From positions 124,001 to 188,000 of the forward strand of contig JAFWQJ010000052.1 in NCBI GenBank assembly GCA_017545185.1: 64,000 nucleotides of DNA, written 5' to 3'. The notes under the pieces are model-generated. The model saw nothing but the letters and a program-made list of their open reading frames with translations, searched no databases and was not told where the DNA came from. The stretch's first letter is position 1; every line of letters begins with the position of its first letter. The position numbers and the translations under genes were made by a program. Of the stretch, positions 17,041 through 27,200 are shown piece after piece. The DNA is from Oscillospiraceae bacterium (lineage in GTDB: Bacteria > Bacillota > Clostridia > Oscillospirales > Ruminococcaceae).

Positions 17041-17586
17041 TCAGAATACCCTGACGGCATCCTGCTCGCAGAGGCAGCTGCCGTATTCCGATAACCTTGC
17101 GCGGTTCAGCGGGGACAGCCGGAACGGTCTGCCGTATTCCGACAGCAGATGATGAACGGTCGCGGCACCCGTGCGCCGGAGCTTTAAGGTCAGGATGAAC
17201 TGGCAGCGGTATTCATAGAGCCTGCTGCTGATGATCGCATCCTGCTTTTCGCGGAGCAGCCTGCAGCAGCTTTTGAGCGTGCTGCGGTCGGGGAACCTTG
17301 CCGCAAGGCGGACGGTCTTTGTCTGTTTCGGCTTTTCGGCGGGCGCGGACTGTACCGTAAAATACGCGGAGAGACTGCCGTCCCTTGCGGTCAGCAGCTC
17401 GACCGTGACCGGATGCGCCGTGAACGGAATGCCGGTCGCGAGCTCCGCCTTTGAGAGCATGAACGAGATCAGACGGAGCACCTGCGGCGAATCCGGCGGT
17501 GCATCCGGATCATATAAAAAGACGGTCAGCTCATCCGCTGTGAGCTGCACCTTGACGGACTGTGCGGAGAGCTGCTGTACGGTCAT
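17041..17586 (-). CDS. mecA: MecA-like adaptor protein
   Basis: The 181-residue product starts MTVQQLSAQSVKVQLTADEL, matching the N-terminal target-binding domain of MecA (negative regulator of competence). The central region is Pro/Lys-rich and likely flexible. The C-terminal part (SSRLYEYRCQFILTLKLRR to SEYGRPF) resembles the ClpC-binding domain. MecA proteins deliver substrates to ClpCP and stimulate ClpC oligomerisation in the cytoplasm. It lies head-to-head with the RnfD-like gene, 37 bases apart, and its stop abuts rpe. AAAGGA precedes the ATG. Residue identity to classical MecA appears low outside the N-terminus. Confidence 0.7.
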   Translation of the reverse strand: MTVQQLSAQSVKVQLTADELTVFLYDPDAPPDSPQVLRLISFMLSKAELATGIPFTAHPVTVELLTARDGSLSAYFTVQSAPAEKPKQTKTVRLAARFPDRSTLKSCCRLLREKQDAIISSRLYEYRCQFILTLKLRRTGAATVHHLLSEYGRPFRLSPLNRARLSEYGSCLCEQDAVRVF

Positions 17587-17623
17587 TGGATATCCTTTCT
17601 GCCGGAGATCCCGGCGGTGAGCA

Positions 17624-18613
17624 TTGGGGGTGAACCGGTTGCAGAATCAACTTGAGGGCAGGCAGATGTTTGACCGCGGCTGTGCGCTGCTGGCGATCCT
17701 TGCCGCTGCTTCTTACAGCTACGGCTTTCGGGTCTGGCTGCTGGCTGCTGCTGCGCTGATCGTTTCCCTGCTGACGGAATGGTGCTGCCTGTATCTGCGG
17801 AAGCGTCCCTTTACGCGGGCGAATCTGGATGCAGGGCTCTGCGGCGTGATCCTGCTGCTGATGCTACCGGCATCCGTTCCGTTCTCTTTGCTTATCATGT
17901 CCTGTATTTTTGCAATTATTTTCGGCAGACAGCTCCTCGGCGGCAGGGAAAATCCGGTCGTGCATCCTGCGGCGGCGGGCTTTTGCTTTGCGATGCTGAA
18001 TCAGCGCGCTGCCGTGACAATGTTTTCCAAACGCTTCGGCGCGATCCCGCTTGCGGGTGCGGATGCCGGTGCACTGGTCAGCGGCATCTCGGACACGTTC
18101 AACCGCGGCAGAGGCCTTTCGGGTCATGCGGTTGACTGGCTGACCGGTCTGCCGAACCAGCCGCTCGGGACGGGTTCGGTCGTGCTGCTTGCGGTTGTTG
18201 CCGCGGTACTGGTGCTGCGGAAGGCGGCGAACGGCTGGGTGCTTCTGCCTGCTGTTGCATTTTCCGCGTTCTGCAGCGTACTGCTTGGGTTTATGCGGCA
18301 GCCTGCCGTGCAGATCATCGGGCTTTGCCTGACAAATCAGTTTTTGTTTTCGGTGATCTTCCTGCACGCGGATCCCGCCTTTTCCCCGCCCGATCTGGCG
18401 GGCTCGCTGTACGGCGTTGCGCTGGCCGGTGCGTCGGTGATCCTGACGCGCGTGCTGTTTATCACGGATGCGCCCGTGATGCTGGCGGTGCTACTCTCAC
18501 CGGCAGCGTTGAAGCTGTGCGAACTGATGCGCAGATATCAGCCGCAGAATGGAGGTGCTGACGGTGCAGAACGAAACGAAGCGTCTGCCGTACCGGGATC
18601 CGGTACTGACTGA
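17624..18613 (+). CDS. RnfD/NqrB-like membrane protein lacking the flavinylation motif
   Basis: A polytopic protein of about 329 residues with roughly nine hydrophobic segments. RnfD family landmarks are LLGGRENPVVHPAAAGF (family: GGxGxNPFNPAxxG), then GLPNQPLGTG in place of GNIPGSIGE, and IFLHADPAFSPP in place of MATDPVSSP. The covalent-FMN site, S-(T/G)-A-T in active RnfD/NqrB, reads S-G-H-A at about residues 166-169, so the acceptor Thr is missing. The start is uncertain: TTG 17624, GTG 17630, or ATG 17666, the last with GAGGG 7 bases upstream. It is first of a four-gene overlapping operon. A solute channel or a complex subunit without redox function are both possible. Confidence 0.78.
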   Translation: MGVNRLQNQLEGRQMFDRGCALLAILAAASYSYGFRVWLLAAAALIVSLLTEWCCLYLRKRPFTRANLDAGLCGVILLLMLPASVPFSLLIMSCIFAIIFGRQLLGGRENPVVHPAAAGFCFAMLNQRAAVTMFSKRFGAIPLAGADAGALVSGISDTFNRGRGLSGHAVDWLTGLPNQPLGTGSVVLLAVVAAVLVLRKAANGWVLLPAVAFSAFCSVLLGFMRQPAVQIIGLCLTNQFLFSVIFLHADPAFSPPDLAGSLYGVALAGASVILTRVLFITDAPVMLAVLLSPAALKLCELMRRYQPQNGGADGAERNEASAVPGSGTD

Positions 18614-19151
18614 CGGCCTGCTCGCGGCGCCGCTGGCGGTGTTCTGCGAGGATTTCGCGCACGGACTGGCAAGCGCCTTTATGCTGGCGGCTGTCATGCT
18701 GATCGCCGTCCCGCTGACGGCACTCGTTCCGCGGAAGCTGCCGCTTTCGGTGCGCATCCTATTTTATTCTGCCGTCTGCGCTTTGGTGTATATCCCCGCT
18801 GCACTCTTTGCAGCGACCTTATTCCCGACGGTTTCCGGCGGCATCTGGATGCCCGTGATCGCGCTGATGCCGGCCATGACGGTCTGCCGCGACCGCTATT
18901 TCGGCGGAAAGGGCATGTTCCGCAATCTGCTGCGGACGGTGCTGACGGTCTCGCTGCTGATGACGGTATTCGGTGCCGTGCGCGAGCTGCTCGGGACCGG
19001 GACGCTTTCCGGCAGAGCGTTTGTGACGCCGCCGCTGCCGTTTATCCTCACACCGGCAGGCGGAATGCTGCTGCTCTGCTGCCTGTGCATCGCGCGTGTG
19101 TATCTGCCGAAGCGGATCAGAAAGGAGGCGGAAGACCGTGCTGCTGGCTGA
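18564..19151 (+). CDS. RnfE-like membrane protein lacking the conserved cysteines
   Basis: A 195-residue protein with six hydrophobic segments, resembling RnfE/NqrD. It shows DPVLTDGLLAAPLAVF near the N-terminus and FGAVRELLGTGTLSGRAF followed by PLPFILTPAGGML near the C-terminus, the latter a close match to RnfE. In functional RnfE/NqrD one Cys in each half-repeat binds a [2Fe-2S] cluster within the membrane. Here the GLCP position reads AAP and the TNC position reads PAM. GTG at 18564 is preferred over the ATG at 18549 because GGAGG sits 8 bases before it. It overlaps the RnfD-like gene by 50 bases and the RnfA-like gene by 14. Confidence 0.78.
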   Translation: MQNETKRLPYRDPVLTDGLLAAPLAVFCEDFAHGLASAFMLAAVMLIAVPLTALVPRKLPLSVRILFYSAVCALVYIPAALFAATLFPTVSGGIWMPVIALMPAMTVCRDRYFGGKGMFRNLLRTVLTVSLLMTVFGAVRELLGTGTLSGRAFVTPPLPFILTPAGGMLLLCCLCIARVYLPKRIRKEAEDRAAG

Positions 19152-19701
19152 TTTTCTGGTGCTGCTCGGGCAGAACCTGCTCTTTTCGGAGTTCCTCGGC
19201 ATCCCGTCCGTCGCGGATGCGGGGCGGCGGGGCAAGGGTCTGCTGCGCGCCGGTATCTTTACGCTGTTCTTTTGTACATTCGGCGCAGGCTTTACGTCGC
19301 TGCTCCGGAACCTGCTGTCCGTCCGGACGGAAAAGCTGTTTTTCCCGCTCTGTATCGCAGCCGTCTGCGGAGTCATGGATATCCTGCTGATGCTGCTTTT
19401 CAGGCTGATCTCCAAGAAAATGACCGAAGCGATCGCCCCGCAGCTCCATGCGGCGGCCTGCTCGTCCGCGGTGCTGGCCGCGATCCTCTACAGCACGGAT
19501 TATACGCATGAATTCGGCATTGCCCTGCGGTACGGCTTCCGCATGGGCTGCGGCTATCTGCTCGCGTGCATCCTGCTGCGGCTCGCGATTCCGACGATCT
19601 GCGGCGAAAAAATGCCTGCTGCGGTACGCGGCTGGCGCGGCCTGTTTTTATACTGTGCACTGCTTTCCATGGCAGGTGCCTGCATGTTTCCGACTGCTTG
19701 A
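19138..19701 (+). CDS. RnfA-like membrane protein lacking the conserved cysteines
   Basis: A 187-residue polytopic protein resembling RnfA/NqrE. The N-terminus LLADFLVLLGQNLLFSEFLGIPSV aligns with the RnfA start, where FLGLCP carries a cluster-ligating Cys; here the residues are FLGIPS. The second ligand motif (TTNCAVLG) aligns with ACSSAVLA, so that Cys is also displaced. The start is GTG 19138, supported by AAAGGAGG 9 bases upstream. Together with the two preceding genes it forms a D-E-A trio; RnfC, RnfG and RnfB genes, needed for electron entry, are absent from the window. The function is unknown. Confidence 0.75.
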   Translation: MLLADFLVLLGQNLLFSEFLGIPSVADAGRRGKGLLRAGIFTLFFCTFGAGFTSLLRNLLSVRTEKLFFPLCIAAVCGVMDILLMLLFRLISKKMTEAIAPQLHAAACSSAVLAAILYSTDYTHEFGIALRYGFRMGCGYLLACILLRLAIPTICGEKMPAAVRGWRGLFLYCALLSMAGACMFPTA

Positions 19702-19721
19702 ACGGAAAGGAGACCGTATTC

Positions 19722-21071
19722 GTGAAGCACAGAAAAAAAGGAAGAAGAATCTATACATACCGCACCAAAAACAGACGGGTATTCAACCGCAATCATCCGA
19801 TGCGCTCGGCATTCGGCACGGCGGTTCTGCTGGCGCTGCTCGCATTCTGTGTGATCGTCGGCTATAACGTGATCGGCCCGATCGTCACGCGGGTGAATCT
19901 CGAGGCGGAGCACCCGACGACCACGCCTGACCCGTATTTCAGCGAATCATCCGATGCATCCGATAAACCGGATAAACCGGATACACCGGAATCAGGCAGT
20001 CAGCCGGAGCAGTCCGCAAAGCAGACGACCGCGAAAATCAAAGCGACCACGCTCTCCGTCACGACGACCGTTACAACGACGACAGAGCCGGTCATGACGC
20101 GGTTCCCGGACGGCGCCGAGGTCGACTACATGTTGCCGGAGGATGCGCTCCGCGACCTGAACACACTTGACCGCTATGCGGCGGACGCTGCAAAGCAGGG
20201 CTATACGGCGGTCGTTCTGCCGCTGAAATTAAAGGGCGGCATGCTGCAGTATGCGTCCGGCAATGACCGCGCAAAGACCTGCGGCGCGTCAAGTGTCAAC
20301 ATGCTGACGCTCCGTGAGATCACGAATGCCGCAGACCGTTATCACCTGACCTGCTCGGCGCTGTTCAGCACGCTGGAGGATCATGTCTATCCGAATGTGT
20401 ACATGGACGGCTCCTTCATCTTCAACGGCTCGACGCGCTGGCTTGACAACAAGCCGGAATCCGGCGGCAAGCCGTGGCTCAATCCGTTCGATCCGGCATC
20501 CGGCAATTATCTGGCTGATCTTGCGGCGGAGATCGAACGCAGCGGCTTCCGGCACATCCTCTGCACGGATGCGGTATTCCCGAATTTCTTTCGCTCGGAC
20601 GCGGAGCTGCTCGGCAACCGCATTCAGGATAATGAGCAGCGCAAAAAGGCGCTGACTTCCGTGCTGAACCAGATCTCCGCGGCGGCACCCTCTGCGGGCA
20701 GCTATATCTCCCTTGCGGAGCTGGTGCTCGGCCATGAGGAGGCATTCGTGCCGGAGATGCTCGAAGCAAAGCAGGTCTATGTCCGCATTGATCCGCAGGA
20801 TCTGCCGCAGGCGTTCACGCTCGGCGGACAGAATTACGATCCCGCTTCGCTTTCCGGCGATGACAAGATCCTGCTGCTCGCATCCGCAGCCAAAGCCGCG
20901 GCAGGCGGCCGTCAGCTGATCCCCGTGATCCCGGCCGGCGGAAGAACGGATGCCGAGATCACGCATCTGATCGAAACGCTCTGCGGTGCAGGCTATGAGA
21001 CTGTCTGCATGGACCCCGGCAGGTCTGATGACGGCACACAGGATGCGGCTGCGGATTCCGCTGATGAATAA
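19722..21071 (+). CDS. Membrane-anchored glycoside-hydrolase-like protein (DUF4015-like)
   Basis: The 449-residue product has a short basic cytoplasmic start, one membrane segment (FGTAVLLALLAFCVIVGYNVI), a Thr/Pro/Ser-rich linker (about residues 65-125), and an extracellular domain. That domain resembles the DUF4015 putative TIM-barrel glycosidases: AADAAKQGYTAVVLPLK, then WLNPFDPASGNYLADLAAEI followed by GFRHILCTDAVFPNF, matching their WxNPxxPxxxxY ... GFxxIxxDxVxFP pattern. GTG at 19722 is chosen because GGAAAGGAG lies 8 bases upstream. It is 20 bases after the RnfA-like gene and precedes a terminator, so it ends that operon. Enzymatic activity is not established for the family. Confidence 0.72.
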   Translation: MKHRKKGRRIYTYRTKNRRVFNRNHPMRSAFGTAVLLALLAFCVIVGYNVIGPIVTRVNLEAEHPTTTPDPYFSESSDASDKPDKPDTPESGSQPEQSAKQTTAKIKATTLSVTTTVTTTTEPVMTRFPDGAEVDYMLPEDALRDLNTLDRYAADAAKQGYTAVVLPLKLKGGMLQYASGNDRAKTCGASSVNMLTLREITNAADRYHLTCSALFSTLEDHVYPNVYMDGSFIFNGSTRWLDNKPESGGKPWLNPFDPASGNYLADLAAEIERSGFRHILCTDAVFPNFFRSDAELLGNRIQDNEQRKKALTSVLNQISAAAPSAGSYISLAELVLGHEEAFVPEMLEAKQVYVRIDPQDLPQAFTLGGQNYDPASLSGDDKILLLASAAKAAAGGRQLIPVIPAGGRTDAEITHLIETLCGAGYETVCMDPGRSDDGTQDAAADSADE

Positions 21072-21078
21072 AAACGAT

Positions 21079-21115
21079 AAGCACGCGCTGTCTTTGCGGA
21101 CGGTGCGTGCTTTTT
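21079..21115 (+). terminator. Intrinsic terminator of the Rnf-like operon
   Basis: AAGCACGC (21079-21086) pairs with GCGTGCTT (21105-21112) followed by TTTG; the loop can form a further GTC/GAC pairing. Confidence 0.75.
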
Positions 21116-21157
21116 GTATCAGTTATCCGGTTCTTCTGTGTTTTTCTCTTGTTCCCA

Positions 21158-21186
21158 TTGCATTTTCTTTGCTGATATGATATAAT
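21158..21186 (+). promoter_or_regulatory. Promoter of the subtilase gene
   Basis: TTGCAT (21158-21163) and TATAAT (21181-21186), 17-base spacer; GGAGGAGG at 21209-21216 follows, 6 bases before the ATG. Confidence 0.75.
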
Positions 21187-21222
21187 TCAGACAGAAGATT
21201 ATCCGATCGGAGGAGGATCACT

Positions 21223-24200
21223 ATGACAATATTGCAAAAACAATTTGCCGTACTGACTGCTGCCGTTCTGCTGCTGAACGGTTCCGCTGCTTCCGTGCCC
21301 GTACCGGTTCAGGCGGTGCGGAAGGGATCGGTCTCCGCGTTTGCCGAACAGCTGCTCTCTGCCGGCCGCAGCCTGCCGGAGCAGCCCTTTGCCGAACTGG
21401 TATATGACAGTGAGACCGGGCAGCTCCTGCGGGACGGTGCACCGGCCGGGGAATGCTTTGCCGGATTCTCCGCGGAAAACGGCGTGCTTTCCGTTGAGAA
21501 GGCCGCGGTTCTGACGCAGGCCGAGCTTGATGCCGGTGCCGATGCGTCCGGTACGGTCTCCCTTGCGGAGGCCGCAGAGAAGATCGGCTGCAGTGTGATC
21601 ACCGAAAACGGGCGGACTGTTGTCAGCTCGCCGTTTCAGTCCGGCACGCTGATTGTCCGGTCGGAGGGCAGCTTTGATCTGCGCGGCGGAACGGATACGG
21701 CGTCCGGCTTTGAAGGGCTGCATGTCCTGCAGTATCCGACCGCCGCAGATGCCTATCAGGCATACAATGCATTCTGCTCGGACGGCAGTATTTCCTTTGC
21801 CGAGCCGGAGCTGATCTATCATGTCTGCGGTGACGGAGACGGCGGGGAACTCAGCGATGAGATCGCAGAGGGACAGTGGGGCTATGACGCAGTCGGCTGT
21901 GATGTGTTCATGCAGAGGCTGGACGACGAACAGAATGATGCAAATCCGCTCTGTGTGGCGGTGCTCGATACCGGCATCACCGCAGAGCACAGCTGGTTCA
22001 GGAACCGGATCGCGGAGGGCGGCTGTTCGTTTGTCCCGGAGGTCATGACGAATGCCGATGACCACCGGCACGGTACCTTCTGTGCGGGCATCATCGCGCA
22101 CTGCACGAGAGACAATGTGAAGATTCTGCCGCTGAAGGTGCTGGACCGCACCGGCTACGGCACATCGGTTCAGGTCTACTGCGGAATGCTGTACGCGGCA
22201 GAGCTCGGCGCCGATGTCATCAACATGAGCCTTTCCGGAATGGGGCAGTCTCTGCTGCTGGAGGAAGGCGCGGAGCTGCTCAGAAATGAGGGCATCACCT
22301 GTGTTGCGGCAGCCGGAAACGAAAAATGGGATGTGATTTACGACAATCCCGCGAATATCGACGGTGTGGTCGCAGTCTCGTCTGTTACGCAGCTGAACGG
22401 CAAAGACCCTGCCATGCCGCCGGAGTTCCGCTATGATCTTTCGGAGTTCAGCAATTACGGCAAAATGATCGACTTCTGCGCGCCCGGCGATCACATTACC
22501 AGTGCGTATTATCATACGAAGGACGGGCTTCAGACGGACAGCGGCACCAGCATGGCGGCGCCCTTTGTCTCGGCCTGCTGTGCGAATCTGCTGGATTATG
22601 ACCCGCTGCTGACATCGGATCAGATTTTTGAAGTGCTGAGCAGAAATACGGTCGATCTCGGCGAGCAGGAGTATGATGTGAAGTTCGGCTGGGGTATGGT
22701 CTGCATGAAGGATTTTGTGATGACGGAGGGCTTTTGCCAGCGTCCGGAGGCATCGGTCAAAAGCGGACATTTTACCGCCGTGACCCCGGTGACGCTTTCC
22801 TGCATGGAAGAATTTTCCGATATTTATTATACGACCGACGGCAGTATACCGGACAGGTCAAACGGCATCCGGTATGACGGGACGCCGCTGCAGATCGACC
22901 GGACAATGACACTGAAGGCGATCGCGTATACCGATCAGGCGGTCAGCGCGGTTCTGGTCCGCGAATACTGCATTGACTGTCCGGTGCCGGAGGTGTCGGT
23001 CAAGCCCGGCGTATACAGCGACACGGTCAGTCCGGAACTCCGCAGTGCGGTGCAGGCGGATATCTACTATACGCTGGACGGTTCTTATCCCGACCCGAAA
23101 ACGGCAAAGCATTATGAGGGCGAGCCGATCGAAATTGATGAAACCACGCTGATCGGCGCGGTCACCGTGATCGGAGAGATGCAGAGTGAACCGCTCTGGG
23201 CGGCCTACGAGATCGGCGGCCTGCACAGGGAGCGTCTCCTGCGGTTTGAGGGCTCCGTGCTGGCCGGGTGCTATCTGACCGGCAGGGAGCTGGATCTTGC
23301 CGCGCTTGCCGGAACACATAAGATTACGGAGATTGCACCGCGCGTCTTCGCGGAGAGAAGCGGGCTGACTGCGGTCACGCTGCCGGATACCGTGACGGTG
23401 CTCGGTGAGGCCGCATTTGAGAACTGCACCGATCTGAAGCAGGTGACGGCAAAGGGCGCCGTGACGCTCGGCAGAAGTGTGTTCTCCGGATGCAGCAGTC
23501 TGGCGTCCGCAGCGCTCGGCGACGTGACGGAGCTTCCTGCCTATGCATTTTCCGGCTGCAGGGCAATGTGCAGCAGCGGGCTTGATCTGAAAAAGCTCCG
23601 GTCGGTCGGTGCGTATGCGTTTGCCGGCAGCGGCTGCAGTGATACGTTTGATCTGCCTGCGCTGGAAACGCTCGGCAGCGGAGCCTTTTCCGATATGGAG
23701 CGCCTTGATCTGATCCTGCCGGAACGGATCACAAAGCTCCCGGACGCTCTCTGCCGGAATACGGCAAAGCTTTCGCTGACCGCGCCGGGCGTGACGGAGA
23801 TCGGCGCAAATGCACTTGCAGCCGAGTCCGGCGACCGTGAGATCCTGCGGCTGGAGATCCCGTTTGAGGCGCTGACTGCGGTCGGCGAATGCGCCTTTGC
23901 GTTTGCCGATCTGAACCTTGTGACCGGCGGGCAGATCATCTTCTCCGCGCTGACGGAGGCTGACAAGGGCGCATTCCGGCATGTGAGCTGCCGCGGCATG
24001 GCGTTTCCGCAGCTCAAGACCGTGCTGTCCGATACCTTCAGCGGCATCCGGAGTGAGGTGCTCCGTCTGGACAGTGCAGAGCTGATCTGTCAGGAAGCGG
24101 TCAGTCCGAAGCAGCCGGAATCCTGCTGTCTGATCCTCGGGAGCAGCCGTATTGAAATTGATGAAAACGCGCTCGGTGATCCGCTGCTCTATGCCGCGGT

Positions 24201-27200
24201 CGCGGCGCCTGCAAATTCCGGTGCCGTGAAATTCTGCCGGAAGCATAACTATCCGTTCCGGGAGACGCCGGATCTATTTCTGCCGGAGGATAAGCCTGGG
24301 ATGCTGACCGGTGAGCAGACACTGCTGACCGCCGTGCCGCTCGGGATCGGGCTGCAGGCATCCTGGCAGCAGGATGCGGCGCCGCCGGATGTCTCCGCAG
24401 CGGGCGCTGACATGCTGTTTGCCGATCTCGATCCGTTTGCGGTATCGGGTGAGCTCAGCAGCTGGAAGGCGATGCTCTGGGAAAACGAAACGCTCCTCAA
24501 GACGCGGGAGGTCAGCGCCGTCCGCACTGATTTTATCAAGTATACGAAGATCGCGAAAACGGATGACCCCGTGCTTGTGATCTGGAACGAGCTGATACCG
24601 CAGTCGGAGCTGGACCTTCTTGCCGGCCGGCCGGTTTCTGCGAAGTACACGTTTACTGCCCCGCATGAAGGCGATTACATCTGCTATGCGGTGAACCCGG
24701 CGGGAGAGCTCACGGTGCAGCCGGATACCTCGGCGGCCTTTGTCCAGAAGGGCAGCGGCACGGAGCCCGGAAAGCTGTCCCATGTGCATCTGCAGGCAGG
24801 GGAAACGGTCACGATGACACTGCGCGATCTCGGCTCCTATGCCGTCAATGCGGTTCTGGTCTCGGAGCAGTACCCGAAGCAGACGCTTGCGGACGCCGTG
24901 ATCGAAGCGGAGGAAGCGCTGCGCGATTATCAGCCGGATCAGGAGCCGCCCGCCGTGACGGTGAAGGATCGGGGCACGGTCCTGCAGCAGGATACGGATT
25001 ATGTGATTCGCTGCCGCTTTGCGGAGAAGCCGGGCATCACGGAGATCTATGCGGTCGGCATCGGTATGTACGCGGGGATTCTGTACTGCAGTGCGTGGGA
25101 TGCGGAGCCGTATTCCGAAGGCACTGCGCTGCGGCTCCCGGCTGACGGTTACAGCTCGCATCTTTACCGGATGATCCCGGAGCAGAGCGGGCAGTATGTC
25201 GTTTCGCTGGTGCCGGGCGAGCCGGACAGGCTCCCGGAGCTCATGACGACCGAAACGATGAATGTCGATCTGCTGATCTGGGACAGCAGTCTGGAATGGA
25301 TCGAAGCGGACAATTCGCTCAGCATCACGGGGCAGTATCTCTGTCGGTTCACGGCAGGGGAGCCGGTGTATCTGATGCTGTTTATCCGGGAAAACAGCGG
25401 CCGCAGCTATGTGCTGAATGCGGAACCGCTCGGAGACAGAAAATACCTCGGCTATGCGTATTTCCGGGAGAAGGAAGCAGATTTCACCGGTTCGGAGCCG
25501 GACTGCCCGCCGGAGGTGCTGTGCTATCCGCCTGACCTTGATCTGAATGCATCCGGCAGCGAGCCGGATTATGTGCCGCCGGAGCCTGCCGTTCTGACCG
25601 CAGGGACGGATTATGAATGGGTGCGCGCGGACGTGCTGCTGCCGGGAGATGTGCGCTGGGTGCTGACCGGAAAGGGCAGCTGTGCCGGCTGTCAGATCCT
25701 GACGCAGAGACTGCATTATGATTTTAACAATGCTGCGGAGATCAGGGCGGATGAGCCGGTTTCCTGCAGCGGAAATGCCGCGGTATTCCGGTATGTGCAG
25801 CGCGGTGACGAGCCTGTGCCGGAGATCATTTCCGAGGACGGCTCCGCGTTTGAATGTGCGTATTATTTTGATAAGGACATGGACGGGGAATGCCGGCAGC
25901 GTTTATCGTACCGCTATGCGCAGAAGCTCAGAAAGTATCAGGAAGCGTATATCGCGGTCAGACCGTCAGACGGCAGGCCGCACAGCTACCGCCTGCAGGG
26001 CGGGAAAAAGAAGATCCTGCTTGCGGATGCCGAAGCGGAGCCGGTCACGGCGGATTATACCGGACAGGTGCAGCAGCCTTCCTTCCGCGTGACCTATCAG
26101 GGACGCGAGCTGCAGGAGGGGACCGATTACACGATCCGGATGAATGGTGAATGCCGCGAATGCGGGGAGTATTATCCGCGGTTGACCGGCCTCGGCGATT
26201 TTACCGGCACGCTGACCGGCTCCTTTACGATCGTGATGCCGGATCCGGAGCAGCTGACGCCGGTGCCGAAGGACGTCATGGAAGCCGTGATCCGGAGCCC
26301 GGGCGCGGCGGAGCTTTACAGCTTCGTGCCGGAGAGCAGAAGCTGCTGCCTCATGAAAACATCTATGCCGGATGCGTCGGTCCGGCTGCTGGACAGCAGA
26401 GGACTGACCGTCGGCAGAGCGTCCGGCATCGGGGCGCAGAGCAGCGTGGCCGCGGTGCAGGCAGGCGTGCAGTATTATGTCGCTGTAGCCCTGACCGCGC
26501 CGCAGGAGACGGGCGTCGTCCGGTTCGAGGTCATAGAGGATGCCGTCGCGATCAGCTCCTGCCGGATCACCGGCGAAAAGCTGCTGCAGCGGAACGGCCG
26601 CGAGGAACTGCCGGAGATCCATGTGTTTGACGGCGATACTGAACTTTTGGCAGGCTGTGATTATACGATGCTCGTCAGCGATACGCCGTTTCAGTACGGA
26701 TATAATATTCTGTATATCCGCGGCTGCGGAAAATACACCGGCGAGGTGCTGTATGAGTATTATGTCGCGCCGCAGCTGGACACCGTGTATTGCGAAGATA
26801 AAGCAGACGCCATGACGCTTGAACAGGATGTGATGCTCCGGCCCTCTTATCCCGGCAGCTGCCATTCGCTCAGCTTTACGGCGCCGGAGGACGGCACATA
26901 CTATCTGGACATGAGCAAATATGACAGTGACTGCTGCACGCTGCTGCGGTACGCGAAGGACAAAAGTACGTTCTCCGTGGGCAGGCTCTGCTTCAAGATG
27001 AAAAAGGGTGAAACGATCCGGTTCATATCCGTCATGAACTGGCCGGAATCGGATACGGATCCGAAGAAGGACGCGTCCGTCCGCATGACGGAAAAAATGC
27101 CGGTGATCAGCTTTGAGCAGAACGGCTGCAGCTTCCTGACCGCGGCAGACGGCACGTTCTCGGTCATGGCGCTCCCGCCGGATCAGTGCGGGTATATCCT

